A stretch of 35,609 nt of DNA from Opitutia bacterium (GCA_947467625.1 CANIJN010000023.1:1-35609); one strand, 5' to 3'; positions 16,993-25,295 are shown, counted from the first letter of the stretch. Numbers and translations are program-made. Notes: generated from the sequence alone by a model not told the origin.

Positions 16993-19615
16993 TGGAGTAG
17001 GTGTGGGAGATGGTGCGGTTCTTCAGCGTCGCCGTCTCCTGGGTGGGCAAGGCCGCGCGCACATATTCGACCTTGGTGTTGTCCGGCGAGACCGTGACCC
17101 GGAGATGTCCCGAGTTGGGCAGGATCGTGCCCTGCACATATTTTCCGTCGCCCGCGCTCGCCGTGGAGAAATTGGCCGTGCCGGGTTGCGGGCACTCCTG
17201 ATACACAATCCCATCGAGTTGTTGGTAACCGTAAAAGTGATCGTGGCCGTGAAAGACGGCACTCACCTTGTGCGCGACCAGCAGTGCGTGAATCGGCATG
17301 TCCCAACCCGGGCGCTTCGCAGTGAAGCCCTCGGTGTCGTCTGCATTCTTTCCGCCCCATTCGTAGCGGTGCGCGGTCTCGACTCCGCCGCGCGCTGACT
17401 CGATGCCGCCGACCAGGTGGTGGAGGAACAGAAATTTGAACTTCGCCCGGCTATTCTGGAGCGTCGTCTTGAGCCAATCGTATTGGGCCTTGCCGAGCGA
17501 CCAGCGCCAATTGTCGGCCGGATTGGAATTCGGATTGCTGAGCGTGTTGTTGAAGGGATCGAGCACCACGAAGAGCGCGTCGCCCCACTCATACGCGTAG
17601 TAATTTTCGAGCAGTTCGTTCTTCCCAAATACGAACCGGCTCTCCGCGCTTCCGGAGTAAAATGCCCCGTCTTGCACCGGAATCGCGAAGTAGCGCTTGC
17701 GGGCCATGATGTCCCAACTGGCCAAATTGTTGTCTTTCGCGACCGAGCGATCCGCGTCGTAGACGTAGCGGTATTCGGCCTCGTGATTCCCGAGCGTGAA
17801 CATAAACGGCACCGAGTGGCAGAATTCGGCAAAATTGTTCCGCAACGTCACTGCGCGAAACTCAATCAAACCGTAGTTCACCGTCAGCCCTGGCAGGATC
17901 GTGGGCATCTTGTCGGTCATGAAAATATCGCCTAGGTCGACGTGAAAGTCAGGGTTGTCGGCGCGGATATTTCGCATCGCGAGCGTGAAGAGCGGCTGAC
18001 TCGTGACTTCGTCGAGATGCGGGTCGGCAGTGATCGTAAACGTGAACGCCGTGCCGCGTGGACGCGCAGTCTGGAAACTCCGTTCGCCGCGGGCGCGAAA
18101 TACAGCCTCGCCCAGCGCGCGATAGCGCACCCGATAGAAATAGCGACGATTGGCGGACAGTGCCGGCTGTCCCTCTGCCGCCTGGATTTTCACCTCAAAC
18201 GGCATGCCCGCCGCATAACTGGCGATAGGCGTCCGGCCCGAGTAGGCCCCCGACGCCGCGCCAAATTCCACATAGGCTTCTACCGCCTGGTTGGTCTCGA
18301 GATTGAGCGTCACGCCGCGATCCGTGGGAATGCCGAGAAATTCCGGCGCCGTGAATCCGAGATTGGGTGTGACATCGGAAATTTTGAAATCCCACAACGT
18401 CGCGGCGACCACGTAACTTCCGGTCGCGGAACTGGCCGTGGCGCCGACACTATTCGTGGCGGCCACTGTGTAACTGACCGTGGTTCCGGCCGGCAGCACC
18501 GGAATCGCCGCGCCGAACACGCCGTCCCCCGCCGCACCGTCGCCATCGAGGCCATCGTCGCGCATGGCGAGCGTCACCGGCGTATTTCCAGCTGACGCGC
18601 CAACCGTATAACTCAAGCGGAGTTCCGTCACCGTGCCGCCGGGATCAGGCTGACCTTTCGCCGTCACAAACACATTGTCCGCGTAGTTCGGAGCCGTCGG
18701 CGCCCTGGCGACTTCTACGACGGCAAATCCCGTCGGAGCGGGCATCGGCGGCACCACGTAGAGTTCCACGAGGGCCGTGCCAGTCGTGTTGCCGACTCCA
18801 CTGATTACCGCCGAGTATGAGCCCGGCGAAAGTGTGACGAGCAACGCGGCATCGCGACTCCCGGCCGGCAAAGTAAAAGCGCCCACCGCGGCAGCGGCCG
18901 TGGCGACCTCGGTGGCATTGGCCGCCGTCGACCAGTTGTCATTCGTCGCTAACGCGGTCGGACCACTGAAGAGTGTGATCGTGGGGTCGCCCAAGGCATC
19001 GGGAACGCCAAATGTTCCCAACGTCGGGCCCACGACGCGCACCAGCAACCGCAAGGTGCCCGTGCCGACGACAACAAAGCCCGGGATCAGCACGCTGGTG
19101 CCCGTGCCGACGAAGGCCCGGGTGGAGGCATTCACAATCGAGGGCCCGGAACCGGCGGCACCGTCGTAGACCTCCACGAGCGCGATACCGCTACCGCCAT
19201 CGGTCGCCGTTACTGGCGCGGAATAAGAGCCCGCACCGAGATTCGCCACGAGCGCGGCATCCTTGCTCCCGGCCGTCAGTGCGAAGCCGCCCGCCGCATT
19301 CATGACCGCAGCATCAGCGGCGTTCCAATTGTCGTTGGTCGCACTCGTCGCCGCATCACGGACAAGACTGAGACGCGGATCGGCCAGCACGCCACTGACG
19401 CCAAATCCTCCCAAAGTCGGGCCGATCGCGCGAATCACGATGGGTTTCGCCCCGGGACCGCTCAGCACAAAACCCGGGATCGGTGTGCCAGCCGCGCCTC
19501 CGACGGCCGCGCGCGTGGCGATGTTCACGAGGCGCGCAGTGCCTTCGTTCGCAGCCCGGCCCAACCCGCCCGCGGCGAGAAATATTAGAAGAAAGAAAAC
19601 GGCATGCCCGCACAT
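16976..19615 (-). CDS. Secreted metallophosphoesterase with N-terminal repeat pair
   Basis: This is an 879-residue exported protein. After a signal peptide (HAVFFLLIFLAAGGLGRA) come two shared repeats (about 24-290). An Ig-like/invasin-type segment follows (about 295-400, with DDGLDGDGAAGDGVFGA), then a fibronectin III-like domain (about 415-520) and a calcineurin-like phosphoesterase domain. Its metal motifs are ADPH (~532), GDIF (~560), GNHE (~610), LHHLV (~733) and GHDHF (~791). The catalytic part resembles the phosphoesterase at 20488 (FHVDLGDIFMTDK, FLFLHHLVGG, DGIVYQ..PQPG), yet domain order is reversed compared with the one at 13752: the repeats are N-terminal here. It is the first gene after a copy of the shared upstream motif and overlaps the sigma factor gene by 17 bp. 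Confidence 0.9.
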   Translation of the reverse strand: MCGHAVFFLLIFLAAGGLGRAANEGTARLVNIATRAAVGGAAGTPIPGFVLSGPGAKPIVIRAIGPTLGGFGVSGVLADPRLSLVRDAATSATNDNWNAADAAVMNAAGGFALTAGSKDAALVANLGAGSYSAPVTATDGGSGIALVEVYDGAAGSGPSIVNASTRAFVGTGTSVLIPGFVVVGTGTLRLLVRVVGPTLGTFGVPDALGDPTITLFSGPTALATNDNWSTAANATEVATAAAAVGAFTLPAGSRDAALLVTLSPGSYSAVISGVGNTTGTALVELYVVPPMPAPTGFAVVEVARAPTAPNYADNVFVTAKGQPDPGGTVTELRLSYTVGASAGNTPVTLAMRDDGLDGDGAAGDGVFGAAIPVLPAGTTVSYTVAATNSVGATASSATGSYVVAATLWDFKISDVTPNLGFTAPEFLGIPTDRGVTLNLETNQAVEAYVEFGAASGAYSGRTPIASYAAGMPFEVKIQAAEGQPALSANRRYFYRVRYRALGEAVFRARGERSFQTARPRGTAFTFTITADPHLDEVTSQPLFTLAMRNIRADNPDFHVDLGDIFMTDKMPTILPGLTVNYGLIEFRAVTLRNNFAEFCHSVPFMFTLGNHEAEYRYVYDADRSVAKDNNLASWDIMARKRYFAIPVQDGAFYSGSAESRFVFGKNELLENYYAYEWGDALFVVLDPFNNTLSNPNSNPADNWRWSLGKAQYDWLKTTLQNSRAKFKFLFLHHLVGGIESARGGVETAHRYEWGGKNADDTEGFTAKRPGWDMPIHALLVAHKVSAVFHGHDHFYGYQQLDGIVYQECPQPGTANFSTASAGDGKYVQGTILPNSGHLRVTVSPDNTKVEYVRAALPTQETATLKNRTISHTYSIVPAN
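18750..19545 (-). repeat. Tandem protein-repeat pair (copies 9-10 of 10), N-terminal in metallophosphoesterase gene
   Basis: The first unit opens RLVNIATRAAVGGAAGTPIP, the second IVNASTRAFVGTGTS. Both contain GFV..G.G, R.(I/V)GPTLG.FGV, TNDNW, GS(K/R)DAAL and YSA, and the pair ends ALVELYVVP. This is close to the consensus of the whole set. Confidence 0.85.
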
Positions 19616-19636
19616 GCCCCTATCCTACCCGCGAAA

Positions 19637-19665
19637 CGTTAACAGAGGACGATCCGCCGGATTAA
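19637..19665 (-). promoter_or_regulatory. Shared two-box motif TTAATC-N17-TTAACG
   Basis: On the minus strand: TTAATC (19665-19660), 17 nt, TTAACG (19642-19637), then 21 nt to the ATG at 19615. Directly downstream of the second box the sequence TTTCGCGGG closely matches TTCGCGGG at the 25267 copy. A third TTAACG (19675-19670) lies 10 nt further upstream. If this is a promoter it would drive the phosphoesterase-sigma factor-phosphoesterase operon, so the sigma factor could be autoregulated. Confidence 0.6.
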
Positions 19666-19704
19666 AAGTCGTTAATTTTCCCTGGTCCCATCCGGCATCC
19701 GCGT

Positions 19705-20469
19705 TCATTTCGCAGGCGCTCCGCTCACATCAAGTTCGGGCTTCGTATTCCAGCGCTGCTTCCACTCCGGCTTTTCGACGCGCGTGCGAAAAATGATCGT
19801 ATTATCGAGGTCGAGATCGTTACTCCAGATGAACTTCGCGCCCTTGAAATCGGCGGCGTAAAACGGCTCTTTCGGATTCACTCGCTCCTCGGAGAACTCC
19901 TTGGCGTTGGCCCACGTGCTGTCGTCGAAATCAACCGCCCACCACTTTTCCGGAATGGGCGTATGCTCCACCCGAGGATTCTTCACATCACCATTAAGAG
20001 GTCCCTTGAAGAAATTTTTTGCCTTCCACGTGGCGTTCGAGACCGAGCCGTCGCCGAACTTGATGATAAATCCGCCGTCGCCGAGGTGGTCGCCGTATTC
20101 GAGGCCGGTCTTCGGATCAGCATTGTCCTTGGCCATCACGGCGATCGTCATCGGATACTCCGGCAGGATATCAACGGAGATCACATTATGCGGCGTGAAG
20201 GGAATCGAATCCACGGCCGTCAGCCTTCCATTGATATAAAGCACGAACCAATTGTCCGCGTAGACGTTCACTTTGATCGTGTCCGCCATGGTGGGTTTGA
20301 TGAGTCCTTTACTGTCACCGCCACCCTTTTTTCCGCCGCCACCCTTTTTTTTCCCGCCCGGAGGACCGTCCTGCGCGATCGCGCCGAGTAACAACGCACC
20401 GGCCACCGCCACGAGGGAAACCAACCGGAATGTATTCGCGAAACGACGAGGCGAGGGAGAAGCACTCAT
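19705..20469 (-). CDS. Secreted protein of unknown function with Gly/Lys-rich linker
   Basis: This is a 254-residue protein that I do not recognise. An N-terminal signal peptide (FRLVSLVAVAGALLLGAIA) is followed by a low-complexity stretch of Gly and Lys (residues ~35-52, e.g. PPGGKKKGGGGKKGGG). The remaining ~200 residues look like a beta-rich, possibly jelly-roll, domain with many aromatic residues (YADNWFVLYINGR, WWAVDFDDSTW, FIWSNDLDLDNTIIFRTRV), reminiscent of galactose-binding-like folds; that is inference from pattern only. It lies 18 bp after the metallophosphoesterase stop and ends the operon that starts at 25245. Related Gly/Lys-rich segments occur in the three genes before it. Confidence 0.75.
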   Translation of the reverse strand: MSASPSPRRFANTFRLVSLVAVAGALLLGAIAQDGPPGGKKKGGGGKKGGGDSKGLIKPTMADTIKVNVYADNWFVLYINGRLTAVDSIPFTPHNVISVDILPEYPMTIAVMAKDNADPKTGLEYGDHLGDGGFIIKFGDGSVSNATWKAKNFFKGPLNGDVKNPRVEHTPIPEKWWAVDFDDSTWANAKEFSEERVNPKEPFYAADFKGAKFIWSNDLDLDNTIIFRTRVEKPEWKQRWNTKPELDVSGAPAK

Positions 20470-20487
20470 GTTGGGTGAAGGGAGAAA

Positions 20488-22029
20488 TTATTTCGCCGGC
20501 GCGACCGTGTAGCGATGGCTAACAGCACCGGTTTTCCTCGTGCCGTTTTCCGCATTCTCCTGGTAGGCGCGGACATATTCCACGAGCGCCTGCTGCGCCG
20601 ACACGTTCACGCGGAGAATCCCCGAGGCGCCGGCGATCACCCCGCTTTTGTAGCCGTAGTCCCCGGCACTGCGGATGTTGTCGAAACGGCTATGGCCCGG
20701 CTGCGGCACGAGTTGATAGACGATTCCGTCGCGCTCCTGCTGCGCGTAGAGATGGTCGTGACCGTGAAACACCACCACGCCGCCGCCGCGTCGCAGGAGG
20801 AGTCGATGAATCGGCGCGTCCCATCCGGGCCGCTTTTGCGCGAACGACTCACGCCCATCAAGATCGCACCCACCCCATTCGAAAAACGCCGCCGCTTCCG
20901 AACCCCCTCTCCCTTCGCGGGTCTCTCCACCGACGAGATGATGTAGAAATACAAAAGTGAATTTCGCGCGGCTCGCCGCCAACGTCTTCCGCAGCCACTC
21001 GTAGTGCTCACGCCCGAGGGTGCGCCCCCAATTGTCGCCACCGCGATTGCGGTCGTGGCTATACCAATAGGGATCGAGCGCGATGAAGAGCCCGTCTCCC
21101 CACTCGAACGCATAGTAGTTCTGCAGCAGTCCCGCTTTCGGATGCGGTGTGGCGTTGCCCGAATAGAACGCATTCGGCTCCGGATTGGGAAAGTATTTTT
21201 TTCGCTGTGCGTTCGACCAGAGCGCCATCGCGTCGCCGCCACCTTTGCCGGGCTGCTCACCATCATGGTTTCCCAACACGAGGAAGACCGGCACATCAGC
21301 CCCGACCAGACCGAAATAGTAGCGCTGGGCGATGTAGTGCGGGAGCGCGTCGCGATAGTCCGTGCGCTTGTCCGTCATGAAGGTATCACCGAGATCGACG
21401 TGAAAATCCGCTCGCGCCGCGAGGACGTTGGCGAGCGACTTCTTGTAGATTTCCGGATCGGTTCCGAAATCGAGATGCGAGTCGGCCTGCACCGTAAACA
21501 CGAACTGACTCCCGGGTGGCCGCGCCGTGGTGAAGGATCCTTCCGCGCTCACCTTCAAGTCTCCGCGCCCTTCCGCACGCGATTGAAATTGATAGCTGTA
21601 CCGGGTGTTCGGACGCAAACCGGTGAGCTCCACCTCGACGGGAGAGTCCTTGTTAAATCTTCGCAGCGGCGTCCGCGTGGTCAACGCGCTCACCTCGCTG
21701 CCGAAGGCCACCAGCCCCTCGACTCCTTCGTAGCTGAGAATACTCAACGTCACGGAGTCTGCCGTGGGGCGACCCAGGATCAGATCAACCGCGTGCGCCG
21801 GCACCTCTGTCCGAAACGCCAGTGTCGGCAGACGGCCTTCACCTTTGCCACCACTCCGTTTTCCCTCCGCCTCCGGACCGGGGCGACGCTCACCCTGGCG
21901 CGGCGCAGCGACCCCGTCGGCCGCAAAGGCCTGCATCGTCATCAGAACGAGTGCAATCATCGTCGCCGCGAGCGCAGTCACCATCGCCATTCGCCCCACA
22001 CATTTCAGGAGAGGATCGCTCGATTTCAT
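20488..22029 (-). CDS. Secreted metallophosphoesterase with fibronectin III-like N-terminal domain
   Basis: The ATG at 22029 is preferred because it lies 19 bp after the sulfatase stop and just before the signal peptide (MVTALAATMIALVLMTMQAFA); a reading from 22104 would overlap the sulfatase by 56 bp. The product is 513 residues: a basic Gly-rich linker (about 40-65), a fibronectin III-like domain (about 75-165), and a calcineurin-like phosphoesterase domain with ADSH (~183), GDTF (~212), GNHDGE (~254), LHHLVGG (~363) and GHDHLY (~424). It is the smallest of the three paralogues and the only one without the shared repeat pair. It should act outside the cytoplasm on a phosphoester; the substrate is unknown. 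Confidence 0.9.
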   Translation of the reverse strand: MKSSDPLLKCVGRMAMVTALAATMIALVLMTMQAFAADGVAAPRQGERRPGPEAEGKRSGGKGEGRLPTLAFRTEVPAHAVDLILGRPTADSVTLSILSYEGVEGLVAFGSEVSALTTRTPLRRFNKDSPVEVELTGLRPNTRYSYQFQSRAEGRGDLKVSAEGSFTTARPPGSQFVFTVQADSHLDFGTDPEIYKKSLANVLAARADFHVDLGDTFMTDKRTDYRDALPHYIAQRYYFGLVGADVPVFLVLGNHDGEQPGKGGGDAMALWSNAQRKKYFPNPEPNAFYSGNATPHPKAGLLQNYYAFEWGDGLFIALDPYWYSHDRNRGGDNWGRTLGREHYEWLRKTLAASRAKFTFVFLHHLVGGETREGRGGSEAAAFFEWGGCDLDGRESFAQKRPGWDAPIHRLLLRRGGGVVVFHGHDHLYAQQERDGIVYQLVPQPGHSRFDNIRSAGDYGYKSGVIAGASGILRVNVSAQQALVEYVRAYQENAENGTRKTGAVSHRYTVAPAK

Positions 22030-22048
22030 GGGTGTCCAAATCGATTCG

Positions 22049-23446
22049 TCACTCGCGTTTCTTACCTTGCTTACCGCCCTTCCCTCCCCGGCGTTCATCC
22101 GCACTCGGGTCGTCTGCTTTGCTCGGATCGTAGTGGGGATTTGGCTGCGCCATCTGGGCGGTCACCGCCTTCAAATACGCTGTGAGGCGCGCGTCGAGTT
22201 CGGCCGTCTTCTCGGGCAACATCGTGGCGAGATCGCGCTCTTCCCCCGGATCTTTCTCCAGGTCGAAGAGCCGCTGCGTTTTCTTTTCGTAGCTGCGCAC
22301 GAGCTTGTAGCCGCCGAGCAAAATCGCCGTCGCTGGACCGCCGTTGCCCAAGTCGTAGTGAGGAAAATGAAAGACCAGTTCCTCACGCGAGCGGCTGACT
22401 GCGCCGCGGCCGAGCGAATCGCGCAGCACCGCCGCCAGACTTCCACCCTCGACCGCCGCAGGCAACGCGGTCGTGACGCCGGCGAGTTCCGCGATCGTCG
22501 GCAACACATCACACGCCGTCACCGGCACGCGCGAACACACATTCCCCGCGATCGCCGGTCCCCGGATGAGAAAGGGCACGCGCAGACCGCCTTCGGTCAC
22601 CGCACCTTTTCCGCCGGCGAGGGGAGCATTGCCATTTCTGCCCTGCCCGCCGTGGTCTGCCGTGTAAATGACATAGGTCTTCCCAGTCAGACCCAAGGTG
22701 TCGAGCGCACCGAGCAACGTCATCACCGTCTTGTCGATCTCATCCGCATCCGCTCGAACCGTGTCTCGGTCGCGCCCGCCACCGGCGCCTTCCTTGCGCT
22801 CCTGATTCGGATAGTGGGAGAGCTGTAAATAGAACGGCTTTCCCGCCTTCTGTGCACGCGTCATGAACGCGATGCCGCGCTCGGTCATGCCGTAGGCCTG
22901 CTTCGGATTCGGACTCGCGACATTGTCCGGCCCACCGTTGTTCGTTGCTCCGTCGCTTTCGTCAAAACCGTGTCGCGCCGGATCCGTCCGGCCCACGTGC
23001 CATTTTCCAAAATGCGCCGTCGTATAGCCCGCTCCCTTGAGGATCTCCGCAACCGTCGTTACCGCCGTCGGCATTTCCAACACGGGCTCCGGCGGAATCA
23101 GCGCCGTGCGTACCGGTCCCCCTTCGCGCCCGATCCCGACATAAGTCATGCGCAGCGCCGCCGGACTGATGCCGGTAAACAGCGCCGCGCGCGACGGCGT
23201 GCACCGCGGTGACAACGCGTAGCCATACGCGAATCGCATGCCTTCGCGCGCTAGGCGCTCGATCGCGGGAGTCTTAAATATCGCGCTCTTCGAAGCCGGC
23301 AGCCGATCGTCCATCATCACCGAGGTATGCGGCCACCCCTGCGCCTCAGCCATGATGACGACGAAATTCGGGCTGGCGTCCGCGTCCGACCCCAGCGCCC
23401 TCAGACCCAAACCGAAAATCAGTAATGTTAGGGCAAAAGACCTCAT
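22049..23446 (-). CDS. Sulfatase-family protein with altered metal-site residues
   Basis: This is a 465-residue exported protein of the alkaline phosphatase/sulfatase superfamily. A signal peptide covers residues ~1-19. The formylglycine motif is C82-T-P-S-R, followed by AALFTG. GKWHVG (about 145) and TADHGGQG with APLAGGKGAVTEGGLRVPF (about 260-290) match sulfatase core regions. The usual N-terminal 'ADD.GW' metal motif is instead M-A-E34-A35-Q-G-W, so one of two Ca-binding Asp residues has become Glu and the other Ala. It may therefore be inactive, use a different metal arrangement, or belong to a divergent subfamily. The C-terminus is Gly/Lys-rich. The start overlaps the YHYH-PEBP stop by 4 bp (ATGA). 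Confidence 0.85.
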   Translation of the reverse strand: MRSFALTLLIFGLGLRALGSDADASPNFVVIMAEAQGWPHTSVMMDDRLPASKSAIFKTPAIERLAREGMRFAYGYALSPRCTPSRAALFTGISPAALRMTYVGIGREGGPVRTALIPPEPVLEMPTAVTTVAEILKGAGYTTAHFGKWHVGRTDPARHGFDESDGATNNGGPDNVASPNPKQAYGMTERGIAFMTRAQKAGKPFYLQLSHYPNQERKEGAGGGRDRDTVRADADEIDKTVMTLLGALDTLGLTGKTYVIYTADHGGQGRNGNAPLAGGKGAVTEGGLRVPFLIRGPAIAGNVCSRVPVTACDVLPTIAELAGVTTALPAAVEGGSLAAVLRDSLGRGAVSRSREELVFHFPHYDLGNGGPATAILLGGYKLVRSYEKKTQRLFDLEKDPGEERDLATMLPEKTAELDARLTAYLKAVTAQMAQPNPHYDPSKADDPSADERRGGKGGKQGKKRE

Positions 23447-25245
23447 GTGGTTCCTTTGCGTTTCGTTTTGCCGCCTTTTTCGTCCCCTCGACCCACGCCT
23501 TCGCCCGCGCCAGCCGGACGCGTGTAAACGACCTTGAGCTCCGCACTGTCGAGGATGACGTCTTTCATCGCGGCCAGCAGCACGTCGCGATTTACCTCTG
23601 TCGCTGTGACCGTAACCTGCACCGGAGCCGAAAGGGCATACGCCGTTAAAATATAAGTCTTCTCACCGGGTCCTTGCGAATGCGGCGGCGCATAACCGGC
23701 GCGGCGCGTGACGCTATTATTACCGAGCGTCCCCACGCCGTGCACATCCTTCGGTAGTCCGCTCACGTCTGCGGGGATATTGTAGAGCGTCCAATACCAC
23801 TTCGTTTTTCCCTCGGGATCGAAGTGGTGCATGATCACCGCGAAACTCTTCGTGCCCGCCGGCGCACCACTCCATTCCAACGGCGGCGAAATACTCGCTC
23901 CGTCGCCTGTGAATTCCACGGGCAGCATTCCACCGGTCGCCACCGCCGCACTCCTCAACACGAAATTTCCCGTGCGCTTCGGCTCGTAGGTTTGCGTCGT
24001 CACCGCGCCATCGCCGCCGCCACCCGGACGTGCCTCGCCACGCTCTGGCGGCGGACCGCTCTTGCGCTCTCGCCCGCCACCGCCGCCGCCCTTTTTTCCA
24101 TCGCGTGGCGGCCCACCGCCACCACCACCGCCACCTCCTGTGCGATAGGTTTCCTCCCGCGTCGTACCGTCGGCACCGACGAAGCGAAACTTCCATACGC
24201 CCTCGCTCACCGGCGCATAATTCACCGAGGCTACCTTGCCGTTCACCGTGTAGCTCAGGGTCACCGGCGTCTGGCCCGGGATTCCCTCCAGGCCGCTGAT
24301 GTTCGCCCCGCGCAAGGCAGTGAGCGCCGGCCTCACGCCCATCGCACGAGGCTGCGGATCGACCTGTCCTTCTTTTTCCATGACGACACCGTGAAAGCCA
24401 CCGTTCACATACGGATACTTCGTCGAGCCATGATAGTGATAACCGAGCGCGGCCGTTTCGTGGCCGTTGTAGCTGTCCAATTGCGTGGGCACCGCACCAT
24501 TTGGCTCCGTCACGCCATAGATCGGGTAACCATCCAGCGCATACGCGATCGGCTTACCCGCGCCGACCACGCTCTGCAGGTGGAACGGCGCCGCATGATA
24601 GTGGTAGTCATCCGCGCGTCCGCAGTGCCCGCCCCACTCGTCGAGTTCACCGATTTCCTGCGAAACTTCGCCCCGATTGTTCTGCGGATTAAAAATCGGA
24701 ATACCATTCGCCGCCAAAGCAATCGCGCCTCGCAGGAACCGTCCCTTGATCGACACCGGTGTCGTCGCCACGACCGGATGCAGCGGAAGCTGCCACGCAT
24801 TTTTTCCCGTGTAAGACTGGGGCAAAGGCACCTGCTGCTGCCACGCCGTGATCCCCACCATCATCCGATGCGCCGGGAGTCCGTTCGATTCTACAAACAG
24901 AAACCGCTCGTCCCATCGCACGCGCACTGCCGGAGCAAAGGCCGCGAAAATTCCCGCTGCGCCCGGCGTGCCCGCCTCTCCACCGGCCGTCGTCAATGCC
25001 GCCCGTTTCTCCGTCCGCACCTGCGCGATCCTCAAGGGCCCTGCCCGCTTCGGCGTCTCTCGCCCCGCGGGCGTTTGCGTCGAGGCCCCGCGTATCGTCG
25101 CCGCCTGCTCGGCCGCCAACGCCTGCGCCGCCATGCGCGCGAGCTCATCGTGGGCCGTCTCGCCCGTGAAGTGCGCCCGCGCCACGCCGCCCAACGAGAG
25201 GGTTGCCAACGCCACGAGGCCGAGCAGAGCGGGGTGGTCTGTCAT
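23443..25245 (-). CDS. Secreted YHYH domain-PEBP (YbhB/YbcL) fusion protein
   Basis: The ATG at 25245 places the signal peptide (ALLGLVALATLSLGGVARA) at the N-terminus and follows the shared upstream motif by 21 nt; a reading from 25281 would run into that motif. The product is 600 residues. A YHYH domain (about 105-310) has GGHCGRADDYHYH and GYHYHGS, very similar to the gene at 5598. A Gly/Lys/Arg/Pro-rich linker (about 370-425) follows. The C-terminal ~150 residues are a phosphatidylethanolamine-binding-protein-like domain (PPLEWSGAPAGTKSFAVIMH, YWTLYNIPADV, GY.PPH..G..TYILTAYAL). PEBP-like proteins bind small anionic or phosphorylated ligands in some cases; the role here is unknown. It is the first gene of a four-gene operon. 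Confidence 0.88.
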   Translation of the reverse strand: MTDHPALLGLVALATLSLGGVARAHFTGETAHDELARMAAQALAAEQAATIRGASTQTPAGRETPKRAGPLRIAQVRTEKRAALTTAGGEAGTPGAAGIFAAFAPAVRVRWDERFLFVESNGLPAHRMMVGITAWQQQVPLPQSYTGKNAWQLPLHPVVATTPVSIKGRFLRGAIALAANGIPIFNPQNNRGEVSQEIGELDEWGGHCGRADDYHYHAAPFHLQSVVGAGKPIAYALDGYPIYGVTEPNGAVPTQLDSYNGHETAALGYHYHGSTKYPYVNGGFHGVVMEKEGQVDPQPRAMGVRPALTALRGANISGLEGIPGQTPVTLSYTVNGKVASVNYAPVSEGVWKFRFVGADGTTREETYRTGGGGGGGGGPPRDGKKGGGGGGRERKSGPPPERGEARPGGGGDGAVTTQTYEPKRTGNFVLRSAAVATGGMLPVEFTGDGASISPPLEWSGAPAGTKSFAVIMHHFDPEGKTKWYWTLYNIPADVSGLPKDVHGVGTLGNNSVTRRAGYAPPHSQGPGEKTYILTAYALSAPVQVTVTATEVNRDVLLAAMKDVILDSAELKVVYTRPAGAGEGVGRGDEKGGKTKRKGTT

Positions 25246-25266
25246 TTTGATATTAGAACCCGCGAA

Positions 25267-25295
25267 CATTAACCGCCCCACCGCATTCTCATTAA
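25267..25295 (-). promoter_or_regulatory. Shared two-box motif TTAATG-N17-TTAATG
   Basis: On the minus strand: TTAATG (25295-25290), 17 nt, TTAATG (25272-25267), then 21 nt to the ATG at 25245. Spacings are identical to the copies before 8468 and 19615, and the sequence after the second box (TTCGCGGG) is shared with the 19615 copy. It sits in the 108-bp divergent region with the response regulator gene. Confidence 0.62.

Noticed and set aside
20488-22104. The longer start of the metallophosphoesterase at 22104
   Set aside because: It would overlap the sulfatase gene by 56 bp and put 25 charged residues before the signal peptide; the ATG at 22029 fits better.
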